Assembly: GCF_006151805.1 (NCBI RefSeq)
Contig: NZ_VDDA01000001.1
Span: 852,168 to 916,167, forward strand
Source: Methylobacterium terricola
GTDB lineage: Bacteria > Pseudomonadota > Alphaproteobacteria > Rhizobiales > Beijerinckiaceae
DNA: 64,000 nucleotides
Direction of reading: 5' to 3'
Position numbers and translations under genes: made by a program
The notes under the pieces: model-generated
Seen by the model: only the letters and a program-made list of their open reading frames with translations
Databases searched by the model: none
What the model was told of the DNA's origin: nothing
Part shown: positions 1 through 9,945 of the stretch, piece by piece
Position numbering within the stretch: position 1 is the stretch's first letter
How the letters are laid out: each line of letters opens with the position of its first letter

Positions 1-283
1 CGGTGACCACGAACACGGTCTTGCGGCCGTAGCGATCGCCGAAATGACTCAGCACCAGCCCGCCGAGCGGCCGCGCGAGGTAGCCGACCGCGAAGACCGC
101 CAGCGACAGGGTCAGGGCCGCCACCGGATCGCTCGCCGGGAAGAAGGCGGCGGCGATGTCCTTGGCGAAGATCCCGTAGACGATGAAGTCGTAGTACTCG
201 AGCCCGCCGCCGAGGCTCGCCAGCAGGGTCATCTTCCATTGGCGGCGGGTGAGATCGCTCCCGCTGCCTCCATTCGGTGTCAT
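1..283 (-). CDS. MFS transporter, metabolite:H+ symporter type (N-terminal part, cut by window edge)
   Basis: Only the first ~94 residues are present; the rest lies before base 1. The protein begins MTPNGGSGSDLTRRQWKM, then has a first membrane segment containing GGGLEYYDFIVYGIF. It continues to a second segment and the loop GDRYGRKT, which matches the MFS signature between helices 2 and 3 (D/G-R-x-G-R-R/K). The early 'EYYDF' motif is typical of the MHS family, whose members import dicarboxylates, proline/betaine or aromatic acids. It lies downstream of a sugar-acid dehydratase gene on the same strand, so it may import that pathway's substrate. That last point is inference. Confidence 0.75.
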   Translation of the reverse strand, partial: MTPNGGSGSDLTRRQWKMTLLASLGGGLEYYDFIVYGIFAKDIAAAFFPASDPVAALTLSLAVFAVGYLARPLGGLVLSHFGDRYGRKTVFVVT

Positions 284-369
284 CGTGGTGTCCTCCGGGG
301 CATTCTTGTTGGTGTGCCCCCCGGAGGGCCCCTTAGAACGGTTCGGCCGCCGCCGCCATATCGCCGCCG

Positions 370-1923
370 CTACATCACCGCGCCGATCTGCCAGGGCACG
401 AATTCGGCGTCGCCGTAGCCGAAGCCCTCGGACTTGGTGCGTTCGCCCGAGGCGACGCGCAGGATGGTCTCGAAGATCTGGCGGCCCTTTTCCTCGATCG
501 AGACGCCGTCGAGCACGTCGCCGCAATCGATGTCCATGTCGTCCTGCATCCGCCGGTACATCTCGCTGTTGGTGGCGAGCTTGATCGACGGGGTCGGCTT
601 GCAGCCATAGGCCGAGCCGCGGCCGGTGGTGAAGCACAGGACGTTGGCGCCGCCGGCGACCTGGCCGGTCGCCGCCACCGGATCGAAGCCGGGGGTGTCC
701 ATGTAGACGAAGCCCTTCGCGGTCACCGGCTCGGCGTAGCGGTAGACGCCCTCCAGCGTGGTGCTGCCGCCCTTGGCGGTGGCGCCGAGCGACTTCTCCA
801 GGATGGTGGTGAGGCCGCCGGCCTTGTTGCCGGGGGAGGGGTTGTTGTTCATCTCGCCGCCGTTGCGGGCGGTGTAGGCCTCCCACCAGTGGATCATCTC
901 GACGAGCTTCTGCCCGATCTCCGGCGTCGCCGCCCGGGCGGTCAGCAGGTGCTCGGCGCCGTAGATCTCCGGCGTCTCGGACAGGATCGCGGTGCCGCCC
1001 TCGGCCACCAGCCGGTCGACCGCGGCGCCCAGCGCCGGGTTGGCGGTGATGCCCGAATAGCCGTCCGAGCCGCCGCATTGCAGGGCCAGCATCAGTTCGG
1101 AGGCCGGCACGGTCTCGCGCCTCGCCTTCGCCACCGCCGGCAGCATCTCGCGGAGCGCCGCGACGCCGGCCTCGATGGTGCGGCGGGTGCCGCCGCTGTC
1201 CTGGATGGTGAAGCTGCGGAAGGTCTCGCTCTCCTCGATGCCGTAGGCGCGCTTCCAGCGGTCGATCTGCAGGCCCTCGCAGCCGAGGCCCACCATGATC
1301 ACGCCGCCCATGTTCGGGTTGGCGGCGTAGCCCCACAGGGTGCGCTTGAGGATGTCGGCCCCCTCGCCCTGGATGTCGTAGCCGCAGCCGGTGCCGTGGG
1401 TGAGCGGGATGATGCCGTCGATGCCCGGGAACTCGTCGAGCAGGCCGGAGCGGCGCGCCTCCTCGGCGATGAACCGCGCCACCGTGGCCGAGCAGTTCAC
1501 CGAGGTCAGCACGCCGACATAGTTGCGGGTGCCGACCTTGCCGTCGGCCCGGCGGTAGCCCTCGAAGGTGGCGCGCTGCGCCTCCGCCACCATCGCGATC
1601 GGCTTGGCTTCCTCGCAGAAGCGGTAGTCGCGGGCGAAATCGCCCTTGTCCTCGCCCAAGCCCACATTGTGCTCATGGACCCACTCGCCCGGCGCGATGC
1701 CACGGCTGGCAAAGCCGATGATCTGGCCGAACTTGCGGATCGGGCCGCCCTCGGGAATCGCCACGACCGCGAATTTGTGGCCCCGCGGCACGCGCGCCGA
1801 GGCGGTCACGCCCTCGACGGTGGCGCCGGGCACGATCGGATCCACCGCCACCACGACGTTGTCCTCGTGGCTGAGGCGCACGATGCGGGGATGGGCGGGG
1901 TGGAGCGGGGTGGGGGCGGACAT
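370..1923 (-). CDS. UxaA/GarD-family sugar-acid dehydratase (altronate/galactarate dehydratase type)
   Basis: The 517-aa product fits the UxaA/GarD family, cytoplasmic Fe-dependent dehydratases that act on altronate or galactarate. It has an N-terminal SAF-like domain (about residues 15-90) and a catalytic C-terminal part with NNNPSPGNKAGGLTT, GVYRYAEPV and FTTGRGSAYGCKPTPSIK, all family hallmarks. The ATG follows AAGGTCCC. It is 163 bp downstream of livF on the same strand and upstream of an MFS transporter. The substrate cannot be decided by eye; altronate, galactarate and related hydroxy acids are all possible. Confidence 0.85.
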   Translation of the reverse strand: MSAPTPLHPAHPRIVRLSHEDNVVVAVDPIVPGATVEGVTASARVPRGHKFAVVAIPEGGPIRKFGQIIGFASRGIAPGEWVHEHNVGLGEDKGDFARDYRFCEEAKPIAMVAEAQRATFEGYRRADGKVGTRNYVGVLTSVNCSATVARFIAEEARRSGLLDEFPGIDGIIPLTHGTGCGYDIQGEGADILKRTLWGYAANPNMGGVIMVGLGCEGLQIDRWKRAYGIEESETFRSFTIQDSGGTRRTIEAGVAALREMLPAVAKARRETVPASELMLALQCGGSDGYSGITANPALGAAVDRLVAEGGTAILSETPEIYGAEHLLTARAATPEIGQKLVEMIHWWEAYTARNGGEMNNNPSPGNKAGGLTTILEKSLGATAKGGSTTLEGVYRYAEPVTAKGFVYMDTPGFDPVAATGQVAGGANVLCFTTGRGSAYGCKPTPSIKLATNSEMYRRMQDDMDIDCGDVLDGVSIEEKGRQIFETILRVASGERTKSEGFGYGDAEFVPWQIGAVM

Positions 1924-2086
1924 CGATGGGACCTTTTGGGAAATATCTGTGACTCATACGGCCGCGTGAAGCGGTCTGGAATGTCATCGATCACCGCATG
2001 CGACACAACAGGTTGCGCGGTGCGGGCGCGCAGGCTTCCGTGTGGTGTACCGCGGCATCCCCGTCACCCCCCCCGCGACCTGATCG

Positions 2087-2830
2087 TCAATGCGCCAGGG
2101 CCTCCGCCTTGGCCCGCCCACCCAGATACGCCGCCCGGATGTCGTCGTTGGCCCAGAGCGCCTGCGGCTCGCCGCTCAGCACCAGCTGCCCTGTCTCCAG
2201 CACGTAGCCGCGATCGGCGACCGACAGGCCCATGCGGGCGTTCTGCTCGACGAGAAGCACGGTGGTGCCGCGCCGGCGCACCTCGGCGATGATCGCGAAC
2301 ACCGCCTGGACGATCACCGGGGCGAGGCCCAGCGACGGCTCGTCGAGGAGCAGGATCCGGGGCTTGGCCATCAGCCCGCGGGCGAGCGCGACCATCTGGA
2401 GCTGGCCGCCGGACAGCGTCCAGCCCAGCGCGTCGCCGAAGCGGCGGATGTCGGGAAAGAGCTCGAACATTCCCTCCGCCTCGTCGCGGATCTGGCGGGC
2501 GGACAGGCCCTTCCGGTTCGAGGCGCCGAGCATGATGTTCTCGCGCACGGTGAGGCCCGGGAAGACCCGGCGCCCCTCCGGCACGTGCGCCACGCCGCGG
2601 CGCACGATCTCCTCGGGGTTGAGGCCGAGCAGCGACTGGCCCTCGAACAGCACCTCGCCGCCGGCCGGCTTCACCAGGCCGGAGATGGTCTTGAGCGTCG
2701 TCGACTTGCCGGCCCCGTTGGAGCCGAGCAGGGTCACGACCTCGCCGGCCTCGACCGAGAACGAGATGCCGCGCACGGCCTCGATCTCGCCGTAGCGCAC
2801 CGTCAGGTCACGGATTTCCAGGAGTGCCAT
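2087..2830 (-). CDS. livF: Branched-chain amino acid-type ABC transporter ATPase LivF
   Basis: This 247-aa cytoplasmic ATPase belongs to a HAAT-family importer. It has Walker A GSNGAGKST (residues 36-44), signature LSGGQLQMVALARGL, Walker B ILLLDEPSLGL, and a C-terminal H-loop region (VLLVEQNA) typical of LivF. It starts 15 bp after the LivM-LivG fusion stop, so it is the second ATPase of the same operon. The substrate is set by the binding protein encoded at 5659-6825. It may not be leucine, since homologous systems take up amides, urea and aromatic or hydroxy acids. Confidence 0.93.
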   Translation of the reverse strand: MALLEIRDLTVRYGEIEAVRGISFSVEAGEVVTLLGSNGAGKSTTLKTISGLVKPAGGEVLFEGQSLLGLNPEEIVRRGVAHVPEGRRVFPGLTVRENIMLGASNRKGLSARQIRDEAEGMFELFPDIRRFGDALGWTLSGGQLQMVALARGLMAKPRILLLDEPSLGLAPVIVQAVFAIIAEVRRRGTTVLLVEQNARMGLSVADRGYVLETGQLVLSGEPQALWANDDIRAAYLGGRAKAEALAH

Positions 2831-2845
2831 GATCGTTCTCCTGTG

Positions 2846-4678
2846 TCAGGCGGGGGCGAGGTCGGTCTTGAGGCCGGCGCCCGGCCCCTCGGTGCTCTCC
2901 TGGCCGAGATAGGCCTCGATCACCGCCGGCTCGCGCAGCACCGTAGCCGTCACCCCGTCGGCAATGCGCCGGCCGAAGTTGAGCACCGTGATGTGGCTCG
3001 CCACGTCGCTCACCAGCGTCATGTCGTGGTCGATGATCAGGATGGTCAGGCCCTTGGCGGCCATCCGGCGGAGCAACGCCGTGAGCGCGACCTTCTCGCT
3101 CGAATTGAGGCCCGCCGCCGGCTCGTCGAGGAGGAGGAGCACGGGATTGCCGGCAAGCGCCCGGGCGATCTCGACCAGCCGCTGGTGGCCGTAGGAGAAG
3201 GACGAGATCGGCTCGTCGGCTCGTGCTTCCAGTCCGACAAAGGCGAGGGCGGCGCGGGCCCGAGCTTCCAGCGAGGCGCGGTCATGGGCCACGATGCCGT
3301 TGCCCGGCCGCTCGGCCCCGATGACGACGTTCTCCAGCGCGCTCATCGAGCGGAACAGGCGGATGTTCTGGAACGTCCGCCCCAACCCTGACCCCGCGCG
3401 CTGGTGCGGCGCGAAGCGGGTGATGTCGCGCCCGTTGAGCCGCAACCGGCCGCCGGTCGGGGTGTAGAGCCCCGACAGCACGTTGAGCGTCGTGGTCTTT
3501 CCGGAGCCGTTCGGGCCGATCAGCGCGTGGATGCCGCCGCGGGTCACCGTGAAGCTGACCTCGTCGACCGCCTTGAGGCCGCCGAAGTGCTTCGACAGGC
3601 CCTCGACCTCGAGCACCGGGGCGGCGGTGGCCGCGTCCTGCGTCAGGGTGAGGTCCTGGGCGCGGGGGGCGGCTTTCCGCGGCCGCAGGCGCTTCACCTG
3701 GTCGCCGAGGAAGCCCCAGATGCCCTCGGGCATGAACACCACGATCAGGATGACGGCGAGGCCGTAGATCGCGAGGTAGAGGCCCGGGATCTCCTTCAGG
3801 AAGCGGAGCCATTCGGGGATCAGGATCAGGAGCCCGGTGCCGATCACCGCGCCGACCGGCGAGCCGACGCCGCCGAGCAGCGCCATGGTGAGGAACACCA
3901 CCGATTCGGCGAAGGAGAACTGGTCCGGGCTGATATAGGTGAAGCTGCCGGCGAACAGCCCGCCGCCGAGACCCGCGAGCAGCGCCCCGATGGCGAAGGC
4001 CATCACCTTGGTGCGGTAGATGTCGATGCCGGTGACGCCGGCCGCCAGCTCGTTGTCGCGCACCGCCCGCATGGCGCGGCCGAGCCGGGTCTTCGGCATC
4101 CGCCAGACCGCGTAGGCGACCGCCGCCAGCACGAGGACGCAGAGCGCGAGGTAGCTCTGGCCGTCGGTGAACAGGCCGGGGCGCTTGATGTTCGGTACGC
4201 CGTCCGGCCCGTGGGTGACCGGGATCCAGTTGATCATGATCAGCGTCAGGATCTGCTGGAACGAGATCGTCACCATGGCGAGATAGTGGCCGCCGAGGCG
4301 AAGCGTCGAGGCGCCCAGCACCGCGCCGAGGATCAGCGCCAGCACGAGGCCGATCGGCAGGCAGAGCCAGAAGCTGATCCCGAGATCGACGGTGCCGAGG
4401 CCGACCGCGTAGGCGCCGATGCCGAAGAACGCGGCCTGGGCCAGGTTGATCTGGCCGCAGAGACCCAGCACGACGGTGAGCCCGATGACCGCGATGGCGT
4501 AGGTCGCGGCCTGCATCAGGATGTTGAGCACGTAGCCGCTGAACGGCGTCGTGGCGGCGAGGAACACCGCGACCGCCACCAGGGCCGCGTAGGCGAGGGT
4601 GCCGAGGGGAAAGCCGCGGGCGGGGGAGCGGGGGGCGGACACCGGGTCCGCCGCGACGGGGCGAGGGGAGCCGGTCAT
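2846..4678 (-). CDS. LivM-LivG fusion: ABC permease with C-terminal ATPase
   Basis: One 610-aa reading frame joins a LivM-type permease (about residues 25-330, with GLCGQINLAQAAFFGIGAYA and LGGVGSPVGAVIG) to a complete LivG-type ATPase (about 353-600). The ATPase has Walker A GPNGSGKT at 388-395, signature region SFSYGHQRLVEIARA near 493 and Walker B LLLLDEP near 515. The linker is about 25 residues rich in Ala, Arg and Pro. The start ATG overlaps the livH stop as ATGA, so translation is probably coupled. Such fusions are known in this family, but the two proteins are usually separate. Confidence 0.92.
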   Translation of the reverse strand: MTGSPRPVAADPVSAPRSPARGFPLGTLAYAALVAVAVFLAATTPFSGYVLNILMQAATYAIAVIGLTVVLGLCGQINLAQAAFFGIGAYAVGLGTVDLGISFWLCLPIGLVLALILGAVLGASTLRLGGHYLAMVTISFQQILTLIMINWIPVTHGPDGVPNIKRPGLFTDGQSYLALCVLVLAAVAYAVWRMPKTRLGRAMRAVRDNELAAGVTGIDIYRTKVMAFAIGALLAGLGGGLFAGSFTYISPDQFSFAESVVFLTMALLGGVGSPVGAVIGTGLLILIPEWLRFLKEIPGLYLAIYGLAVILIVVFMPEGIWGFLGDQVKRLRPRKAAPRAQDLTLTQDAATAAPVLEVEGLSKHFGGLKAVDEVSFTVTRGGIHALIGPNGSGKTTTLNVLSGLYTPTGGRLRLNGRDITRFAPHQRAGSGLGRTFQNIRLFRSMSALENVVIGAERPGNGIVAHDRASLEARARAALAFVGLEARADEPISSFSYGHQRLVEIARALAGNPVLLLLDEPAAGLNSSEKVALTALLRRMAAKGLTILIIDHDMTLVSDVASHITVLNFGRRIADGVTATVLREPAVIEAYLGQESTEGPGAGLKTDLAPA

Positions 4679-5550
4679 GCTTTCTCCGCAATGCGTTCGC
4701 CGAAGATCCCCTGCGGGCGCAGGGCCAGGAAGGCGACGAGGACGATGAAGGCGAAGGCGTCCTTGTAGGGGACCGAGATGTAGGCGGCGCCGAAGGTCTC
4801 GATGATGCCGAGCGCCAGCCCGCCGATGATGGCGCCGGTCACGTCGCCGAAGCCGCCGATGATGGTGGCGGCGAAGGCCTTGAGCGCGATGGTGGCGCCC
4901 ATCTGGATCGACACGAACAGCACCGGCGCGACCAGGATGCCGGCAATGCCGCCGAGCACCGCGCTGTAGACGAAGGTCAGCATGATCATCCCGGCGACGG
5001 GGATACCCAGCAGCGCCGCCATCTCCTTGTCCTGCGAGGTCGCCTGCAGCTTCTTGCCGATCAGCGTATGCTCGAAGAACCAGTACTGGAACGCCACCAG
5101 CACCGCGGTCACGGCGATGATCAGCAGGTACTGGGTGTCGAGGAAGACAGGGCCGACCAGGAAGCCTTGCGTCTCGAAGACCGGCGGCAGCACCTGCGGC
5201 TGCGGCCCGTAGAGCGCGAGCGTCGTGTTGGCGAGGAAGATCGAGGCGCCGATGGTCGAGATGATCACCGGCAGGTAGGTGCGGTGGCGCAACGGATAGT
5301 AGACGCCGAGGTTGAACAGCGCCCCGAGCAGGGCCATGCCGCCGATGGCGAGCAGGAACGACAGCCAGTACGGCCATTGCAGGTCGACGGCGAAGACCAC
5401 CATCAGGAAGGCGGCGACCATCGAGAACTCGCCCTGGGCGAAGTTCACCACGTTGGTGGCGCGGAAGATCAGCACGAAGCCGAGCGCGACGAGCGCATAG
5501 ACGGCGCCGATGCCGATTCCGGTAAAGAGTAGCTGGAGGATGAGGTCCAT
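4675..5550 (-). CDS. livH: Branched-chain amino acid-type ABC transporter permease LivH
   Basis: This 291-aa inner-membrane permease has the family hallmark near its N terminus: GAVYALVALGFVLIFRATNV followed by NFAQGEF. It has about eight hydrophobic segments and ends AEKA. I chose the start at MDLILQLLF because the length then matches LivH proteins (about 290 aa) and the preceding in-frame residues are Arg/Pro-rich leader-like sequence. It overlaps the fused LivM-LivG gene by 4 bp and lies 108 bp downstream of the binding-protein gene. Confidence 0.93.
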   Translation of the reverse strand: MDLILQLLFTGIGIGAVYALVALGFVLIFRATNVVNFAQGEFSMVAAFLMVVFAVDLQWPYWLSFLLAIGGMALLGALFNLGVYYPLRHRTYLPVIISTIGASIFLANTTLALYGPQPQVLPPVFETQGFLVGPVFLDTQYLLIIAVTAVLVAFQYWFFEHTLIGKKLQATSQDKEMAALLGIPVAGMIMLTFVYSAVLGGIAGILVAPVLFVSIQMGATIALKAFAATIIGGFGDVTGAIIGGLALGIIETFGAAYISVPYKDAFAFIVLVAFLALRPQGIFGERIAEKA

Positions 5551-5617
5551 GCGGGCCCGCCCCGATCGGATGAAGAGGGTCGTGCCGCCGCGCGTCGGGC
5601 AGCGGCCGAGACGGCGT

Positions 5618-5640
5618 CGGGACGGCACACGGCCGTCCCG
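5618..5640 (-). terminator. Intercistronic hairpin between binding-protein gene and livH
   Basis: A perfect 9-bp inverted repeat, CGGGACGGC with partner GCCGTCCCG and a 5-nt loop, starts 18 nt after the binding-protein stop. There is no T run, so a full terminator is unlikely. Hairpins in this place commonly protect the upstream mRNA, giving more binding protein than membrane components. Confidence 0.5.
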
Positions 5641-5658
5641 GTCAGGCTTTGCGAACGA

Positions 5659-6825
5659 TCAGGCCTTGTAGAAGTCGATGCGCTTGTCGAAGACGATGTT
5701 GCCCTTGTCGTTGCGCACCACGTTGTAGCCGTGCAGGCCGTCGCCGTTCTGGTCGAAGTTGTAGGTGCCTTCCGCCCCCTCGTGGCCGCGGATGGCGAGC
5801 AGCGCCTCGCGGATCGCCTTCGGGTCGGTCTTGCCGGCGGCGTTGATGGCCTTTGCCAGCACCGTCACGGCGTCGAAGGTCCAGGACGACTGGTTGTCGG
5901 GGGCGAGCTTCATCACCGCCCGGTAGGCCTTGCCGAAGTTGCGCGCCGCGTCGCTCGATTCCTCGGCGTAATCCGCCACCCCGTAGGTGTTGTAGAGCGA
6001 CGGCCCGGCGAGCTTGAGCGCCGTGACGTTGACGATCGAGGCCGAGCCGACCCAGGGCGCCTGCACGCCGAGCTGGCGCAATTGCCGGGCGAAGATGCCG
6101 AGGTCGTTCTCGAAGGTGAAGTAGGAGCCGATCACGTCGGCGCCGGACTGGCGGATCGCCAGCACCACCGGCGTGAAGTCCTGGCTCTGGTTCGTGTAGC
6201 CCTGGTCGAGCGCCACGGTGGCGCCGGCCTTGCCCAACGCCTCCGTCAGCGCCTTGGCGCCGCTGGTGCCGAAGGCGTCGGTCGAGTGGATGATCGCCCA
6301 CTTCTTCTTGGCGAGCGTGCTCACGCCGTACTCGGCGATGACGCGGGCCGAGAAGCTGTCGTTCGGCCGGAAGCGGAACAGCCACGGGTTGCCGAGCTGG
6401 GTCAGCACCGGATCGGTGCCGCCGAAGGCCACGGGCTTTCCGGTCTTGAGGATGTCCGGCGCCATGGCGTGGTTCTGGGTCGAGCGGATCGAGCCCAGGA
6501 ACGCCACGAGGTCGGGCTGCGAGGCGAGCTTCGAGAAGGCCAGCACCGCGCCTGGATTGGTGGTCTGGTCGTCCTCGGTGACGAGCTCCATCGGCTTGCC
6601 GAGGACGCCTCCGGCCTTGTTGACCGCCTCAAGCGCGATCTTGGCGCCGTTGAGGGCGAAGCGGCCGGCATCGGCCCCCGGCCCGGTCACCGGCAGCACC
6701 ATGCCGATGCGCACCGTCCCACCCTGGGCGCTCGCCGGTCGTATGATCGACGGCGCCACGACGCCGGCAGCCGCGACCGTGGCCGCACTCTTCAGGAAAA
6801 CGCGGCGCGTCGTCCTCATCGGCAT
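5659..6825 (-). CDS. ABC transporter substrate-binding protein (LivK-like, type I periplasmic fold)
   Basis: This 388-aa protein has a twin-arginine-type signal (TRRVFLKSAATVAAAG, cleavage probably after RPASA). The mature start QGGTVRIGMVLPVTGPGAD is typical of Peripla_BP_6/LivK receptors. The start MPMRTTRR was chosen because GGGAGG lies 3-8 nt upstream. It is the first gene of the leftward importer operon (receptor, livH, livMG, livF). Using Tat rather than Sec is common for this receptor class in Methylobacterium-like bacteria. The ligand is unknown; neighbouring hydroxy-acid enzymes suggest an organic acid or amino-acid-like compound. Confidence 0.9.
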   Translation of the reverse strand: MPMRTTRRVFLKSAATVAAAGVVAPSIIRPASAQGGTVRIGMVLPVTGPGADAGRFALNGAKIALEAVNKAGGVLGKPMELVTEDDQTTNPGAVLAFSKLASQPDLVAFLGSIRSTQNHAMAPDILKTGKPVAFGGTDPVLTQLGNPWLFRFRPNDSFSARVIAEYGVSTLAKKKWAIIHSTDAFGTSGAKALTEALGKAGATVALDQGYTNQSQDFTPVVLAIRQSGADVIGSYFTFENDLGIFARQLRQLGVQAPWVGSASIVNVTALKLAGPSLYNTYGVADYAEESSDAARNFGKAYRAVMKLAPDNQSSWTFDAVTVLAKAINAAGKTDPKAIREALLAIRGHEGAEGTYNFDQNGDGLHGYNVVRNDKGNIVFDKRIDFYKA

Positions 6826-7017
6826 GTTCCTCCCGGGGGAAATGACCGGTGCTCCGAGGCCCGGCCTTGGCCCGGATGAGACACCGGCAGCGCTGCCATG
6901 TCCATCCCCCGCGGGCTGGAAAAAAGGTGCTGTCAGGTCTGCGCCGAGCAGACTCGACCTGCGGCGTCGCGGCGGCCATTCTCCCGCGCGCCAGAACCAA
7001 GAAACCGGGAGGATTTC

Positions 7018-8088
7018 ATGCAGATCGCCGCCAGCGGCTTGACCGCCTACGTGCAGGACATCTTCGTGCGCGAGGGCTGCTCGCAAGCCGAGGCCGAACG
7101 GATCGGGCGCTATCTTGTCGCTGCCAATCTGACCGGGCACGACAGCCACGGCGTGATCCGGGTGCCGCGCTACGTCGGCTGGCTGCGCGAGGGCGAGGTC
7201 GAGGCCGACCGGACGCCCGAGGTGGTGACCGACGGCCCGGCCTTCGCGCTGATCGACGCCCATTACGGCTTCGGCCAGACCGCCGGCCCGTTCGCGACCG
7301 AGCTCGGCATCCGCAAGGCGCGCGAGAACGGCGTCGCCATCGTGGCCCTGCGGCATGCGGGCCATCTCGGCCGCATCGGCGAATGGGCCGAGCAGGCGGC
7401 GGCGGCCGGCCTGGTCTCGGTGCATTTCGTCAACGTGGCGGGGAGTCTGCTCGTCGCGCCGTTCGGCTCGGTCGACCGGCGCTTCTCGACCGCGCCCTTC
7501 GCGGCGGGTTTCCCGGTCCAGGGCGCCGAGCCGGTGATCCTCGATTTCGCCACCTCGGCGGTGGCCGAGGGCAAGGTGCTGGTCGCCTCGCAAGGGGGCA
7601 AGGCGTTGCCCGAGGGCGTGCTGATCGAGCCGGACGGGCGCCTCTCGCGCGACCCCGCGACGCTGTACGGCCCCCTCGACGGCCCCGAGCGCGACAGCCG
7701 CAACGGCGAAGGCGCCATCCGGGCCTTCGGCGAGCACAAGGGCTCGGGGCTGGCGCTCATGTGCGAATTGCTCGCCGGCGCGCTGACGGGCTCCGGCACC
7801 GCCGGGCCGGGGACGCGGCGGTTCTGCAACGGGATGCTGTCGCTCTACATGACGCCGGAGGCCTTCGGCTCCGAGGACGCGATGGTGCGCGAGACCCGCG
7901 CCTATCTCGATTTCTTCAAGGGCGCGCGGCCGGTGCCGGGCGGCGAGGTGCTGCTGCCGGGCGAGCCGGAGCGGCGGACGCGGGCGCAGCGCCTGGCGGA
8001 GGGCGTGCCGCTGCCGGATCCCGTGTGGGAGACGCTGCTGGCGGCGGGGCGGCCGCATGGGCTGGATGGGGAGGCCTATCGCCCATAG
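7018..8088 (+). CDS. Ldh-family NAD(P)-dependent oxidoreductase (malate/L-lactate/ureidoglycolate dehydrogenase type)
   Basis: The 356-aa product is a member of the malate/L-lactate dehydrogenase (Ldh/MDH type 2) family, a fold unrelated to classical MDH. Motifs include GHDSHGVIRVPRYV near the N terminus (the conserved catalytic His region) and GHLGRIGEWAE further on. The ATG has GGGAGG 5 nt upstream; a start 120 bp earlier would add a leader with no family similarity. The gene is divergent from the ABC importer, so the two may share control. Substrate (malate, lactate, ureidoglycolate, 2,3-diketogulonate) is not decided. Confidence 0.87.
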   Translation: MQIAASGLTAYVQDIFVREGCSQAEAERIGRYLVAANLTGHDSHGVIRVPRYVGWLREGEVEADRTPEVVTDGPAFALIDAHYGFGQTAGPFATELGIRKARENGVAIVALRHAGHLGRIGEWAEQAAAAGLVSVHFVNVAGSLLVAPFGSVDRRFSTAPFAAGFPVQGAEPVILDFATSAVAEGKVLVASQGGKALPEGVLIEPDGRLSRDPATLYGPLDGPERDSRNGEGAIRAFGEHKGSGLALMCELLAGALTGSGTAGPGTRRFCNGMLSLYMTPEAFGSEDAMVRETRAYLDFFKGARPVPGGEVLLPGEPERRTRAQRLAEGVPLPDPVWETLLAAGRPHGLDGEAYRP

Positions 8089-8109
8089 TGCAGCGGGTCC
8101 GGGCGGCCC

Positions 8110-8523
8110 TCACTGGGCCGCCCAGTTCTCGATGACGAGACCGGGCACGCGACTGAACTCACCGACGTTCCCGGTCACGAGCGTGAGGTTGGCCGCGAGA
8201 GCGTGCGCGGCGATCCAGACATCGTTGTTGCCGATCAGCTGGCCTTGTCGTGCAAGTATGGCCCGGAGTTCACCATAGCGGCGGCCGGCTTCCTCGGGCT
8301 CAGCGATCGCGATCGGAACGACGGCGACCATTTGGGCAAGGACTGCGAGAGCGTTGTCCCGATCCACGCTCTTCTCCGCCCCAAAGCACAGTTCTCCGTA
8401 AGTTATAGGCGACATGACGGCTTCGCCGATGCGGAGCGCAGCCAATCGAGCGACGACCGAGGGTGGCCGCCTGCGCCGAAGCGCAATGATGACGTTCGTA
8501 GGGAGCAGGTAGCGAGGCTTCAC
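8110..8523 (-). CDS. VapC-like PIN-domain protein with a substituted first catalytic residue
   Basis: This 137-aa PIN-domain protein starts at GTG, which overlaps the antitoxin stop (GTGA). Family features include YGELCFGAEKS (conserved Glu), NNDVWIAAHALA (conserved Asp) and LVTGNVGEFSRVPGL near the C terminus. The N-terminal motif that normally reads LLDTNV here reads LLPTNV: codon CCT replaces the Asp codon. That Asp binds the catalytic metal in VapC ribonucleases, so this copy may be inactive or altered. It converges on the Ldh-family gene with 21 bp between stops. Confidence 0.85.
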   Translation of the reverse strand: MKPRYLLPTNVIIALRRRRPPSVVARLAALRIGEAVMSPITYGELCFGAEKSVDRDNALAVLAQMVAVVPIAIAEPEEAGRRYGELRAILARQGQLIGNNDVWIAAHALAANLTLVTGNVGEFSRVPGLVIENWAAQ

Positions 8524-8747
8524 AGGCCCTCGCGCTCCTGCGGTGGACCATCATGAAGATCGGTCAGCATATCGGCGGGCATGCTGTCGATGATGTCGAG
8601 GAGCACGGAGAGATTGGCAGGGCGCTCGCGCAGGACGACTTCCTCGCCCCGGCAAAAAATCTCGACCTCGGTGCCGTCGAAGCGGAATTCTCGCGGCAGT
8701 CTGACGGCTTGGCTGCCTCCGGACATGAAGAGCTTCGCGACAGTCAT
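8520..8747 (-). CDS. VapB-like antitoxin (AbrB/SpoVT fold)
   Basis: The 75-aa protein begins MTVAKLFMSGGSQAVRLPRE, the swapped-hairpin DNA-binding motif of VapB/MazE antitoxins, followed by EVEIFCRGEEVVLRERP. A C-terminal tail of about 30 residues probably binds the partner. GGAGG lies 4 nt before the ATG; longer in-frame starts were rejected because they run antisense through the neighbouring SMP-30 gene. It overlaps the VapC-like gene by 4 bp, the usual antitoxin-first arrangement, and is expected to repress its own promoter. Confidence 0.85.
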   Translation of the reverse strand: MTVAKLFMSGGSQAVRLPREFRFDGTEVEIFCRGEEVVLRERPANLSVLLDIIDSMPADMLTDLHDGPPQEREGL

Positions 8748-8754
8748 GATGCCT

Positions 8755-8772
8755 CCGTATATACATAATCGG
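8755..8772 (-). promoter_or_regulatory. Possible VapBC operator over the ribosome-binding region
   Basis: An AT-rich 18-bp imperfect palindrome (CCG...CGG ends, core TATATACATAA) overlaps the GGAGG of the antitoxin gene. It sits where TATGTA-like -10 sequence would also be. VapB proteins usually bind such short palindromes to autoregulate. Twelve of 18 positions are symmetric, so this is only suggestive. Confidence 0.3.
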
Positions 8773-8883
8773 TCGCCCAATCGCCACAACGGCGGTCGGC
8801 CCGTCGAAAACCACGAGACACGGCGCCCCGCTTCCGTACAATCCTCCCGTCCGGCGCGAAGACCGGACGGGAGGAGACGAGTG

Positions 8884-9903
<1,020 letters not shown>

Positions 9904-9945
9904 GGGAAGGTTTTTTCCTTCATTACCCTGGACACACCGCGCGGA

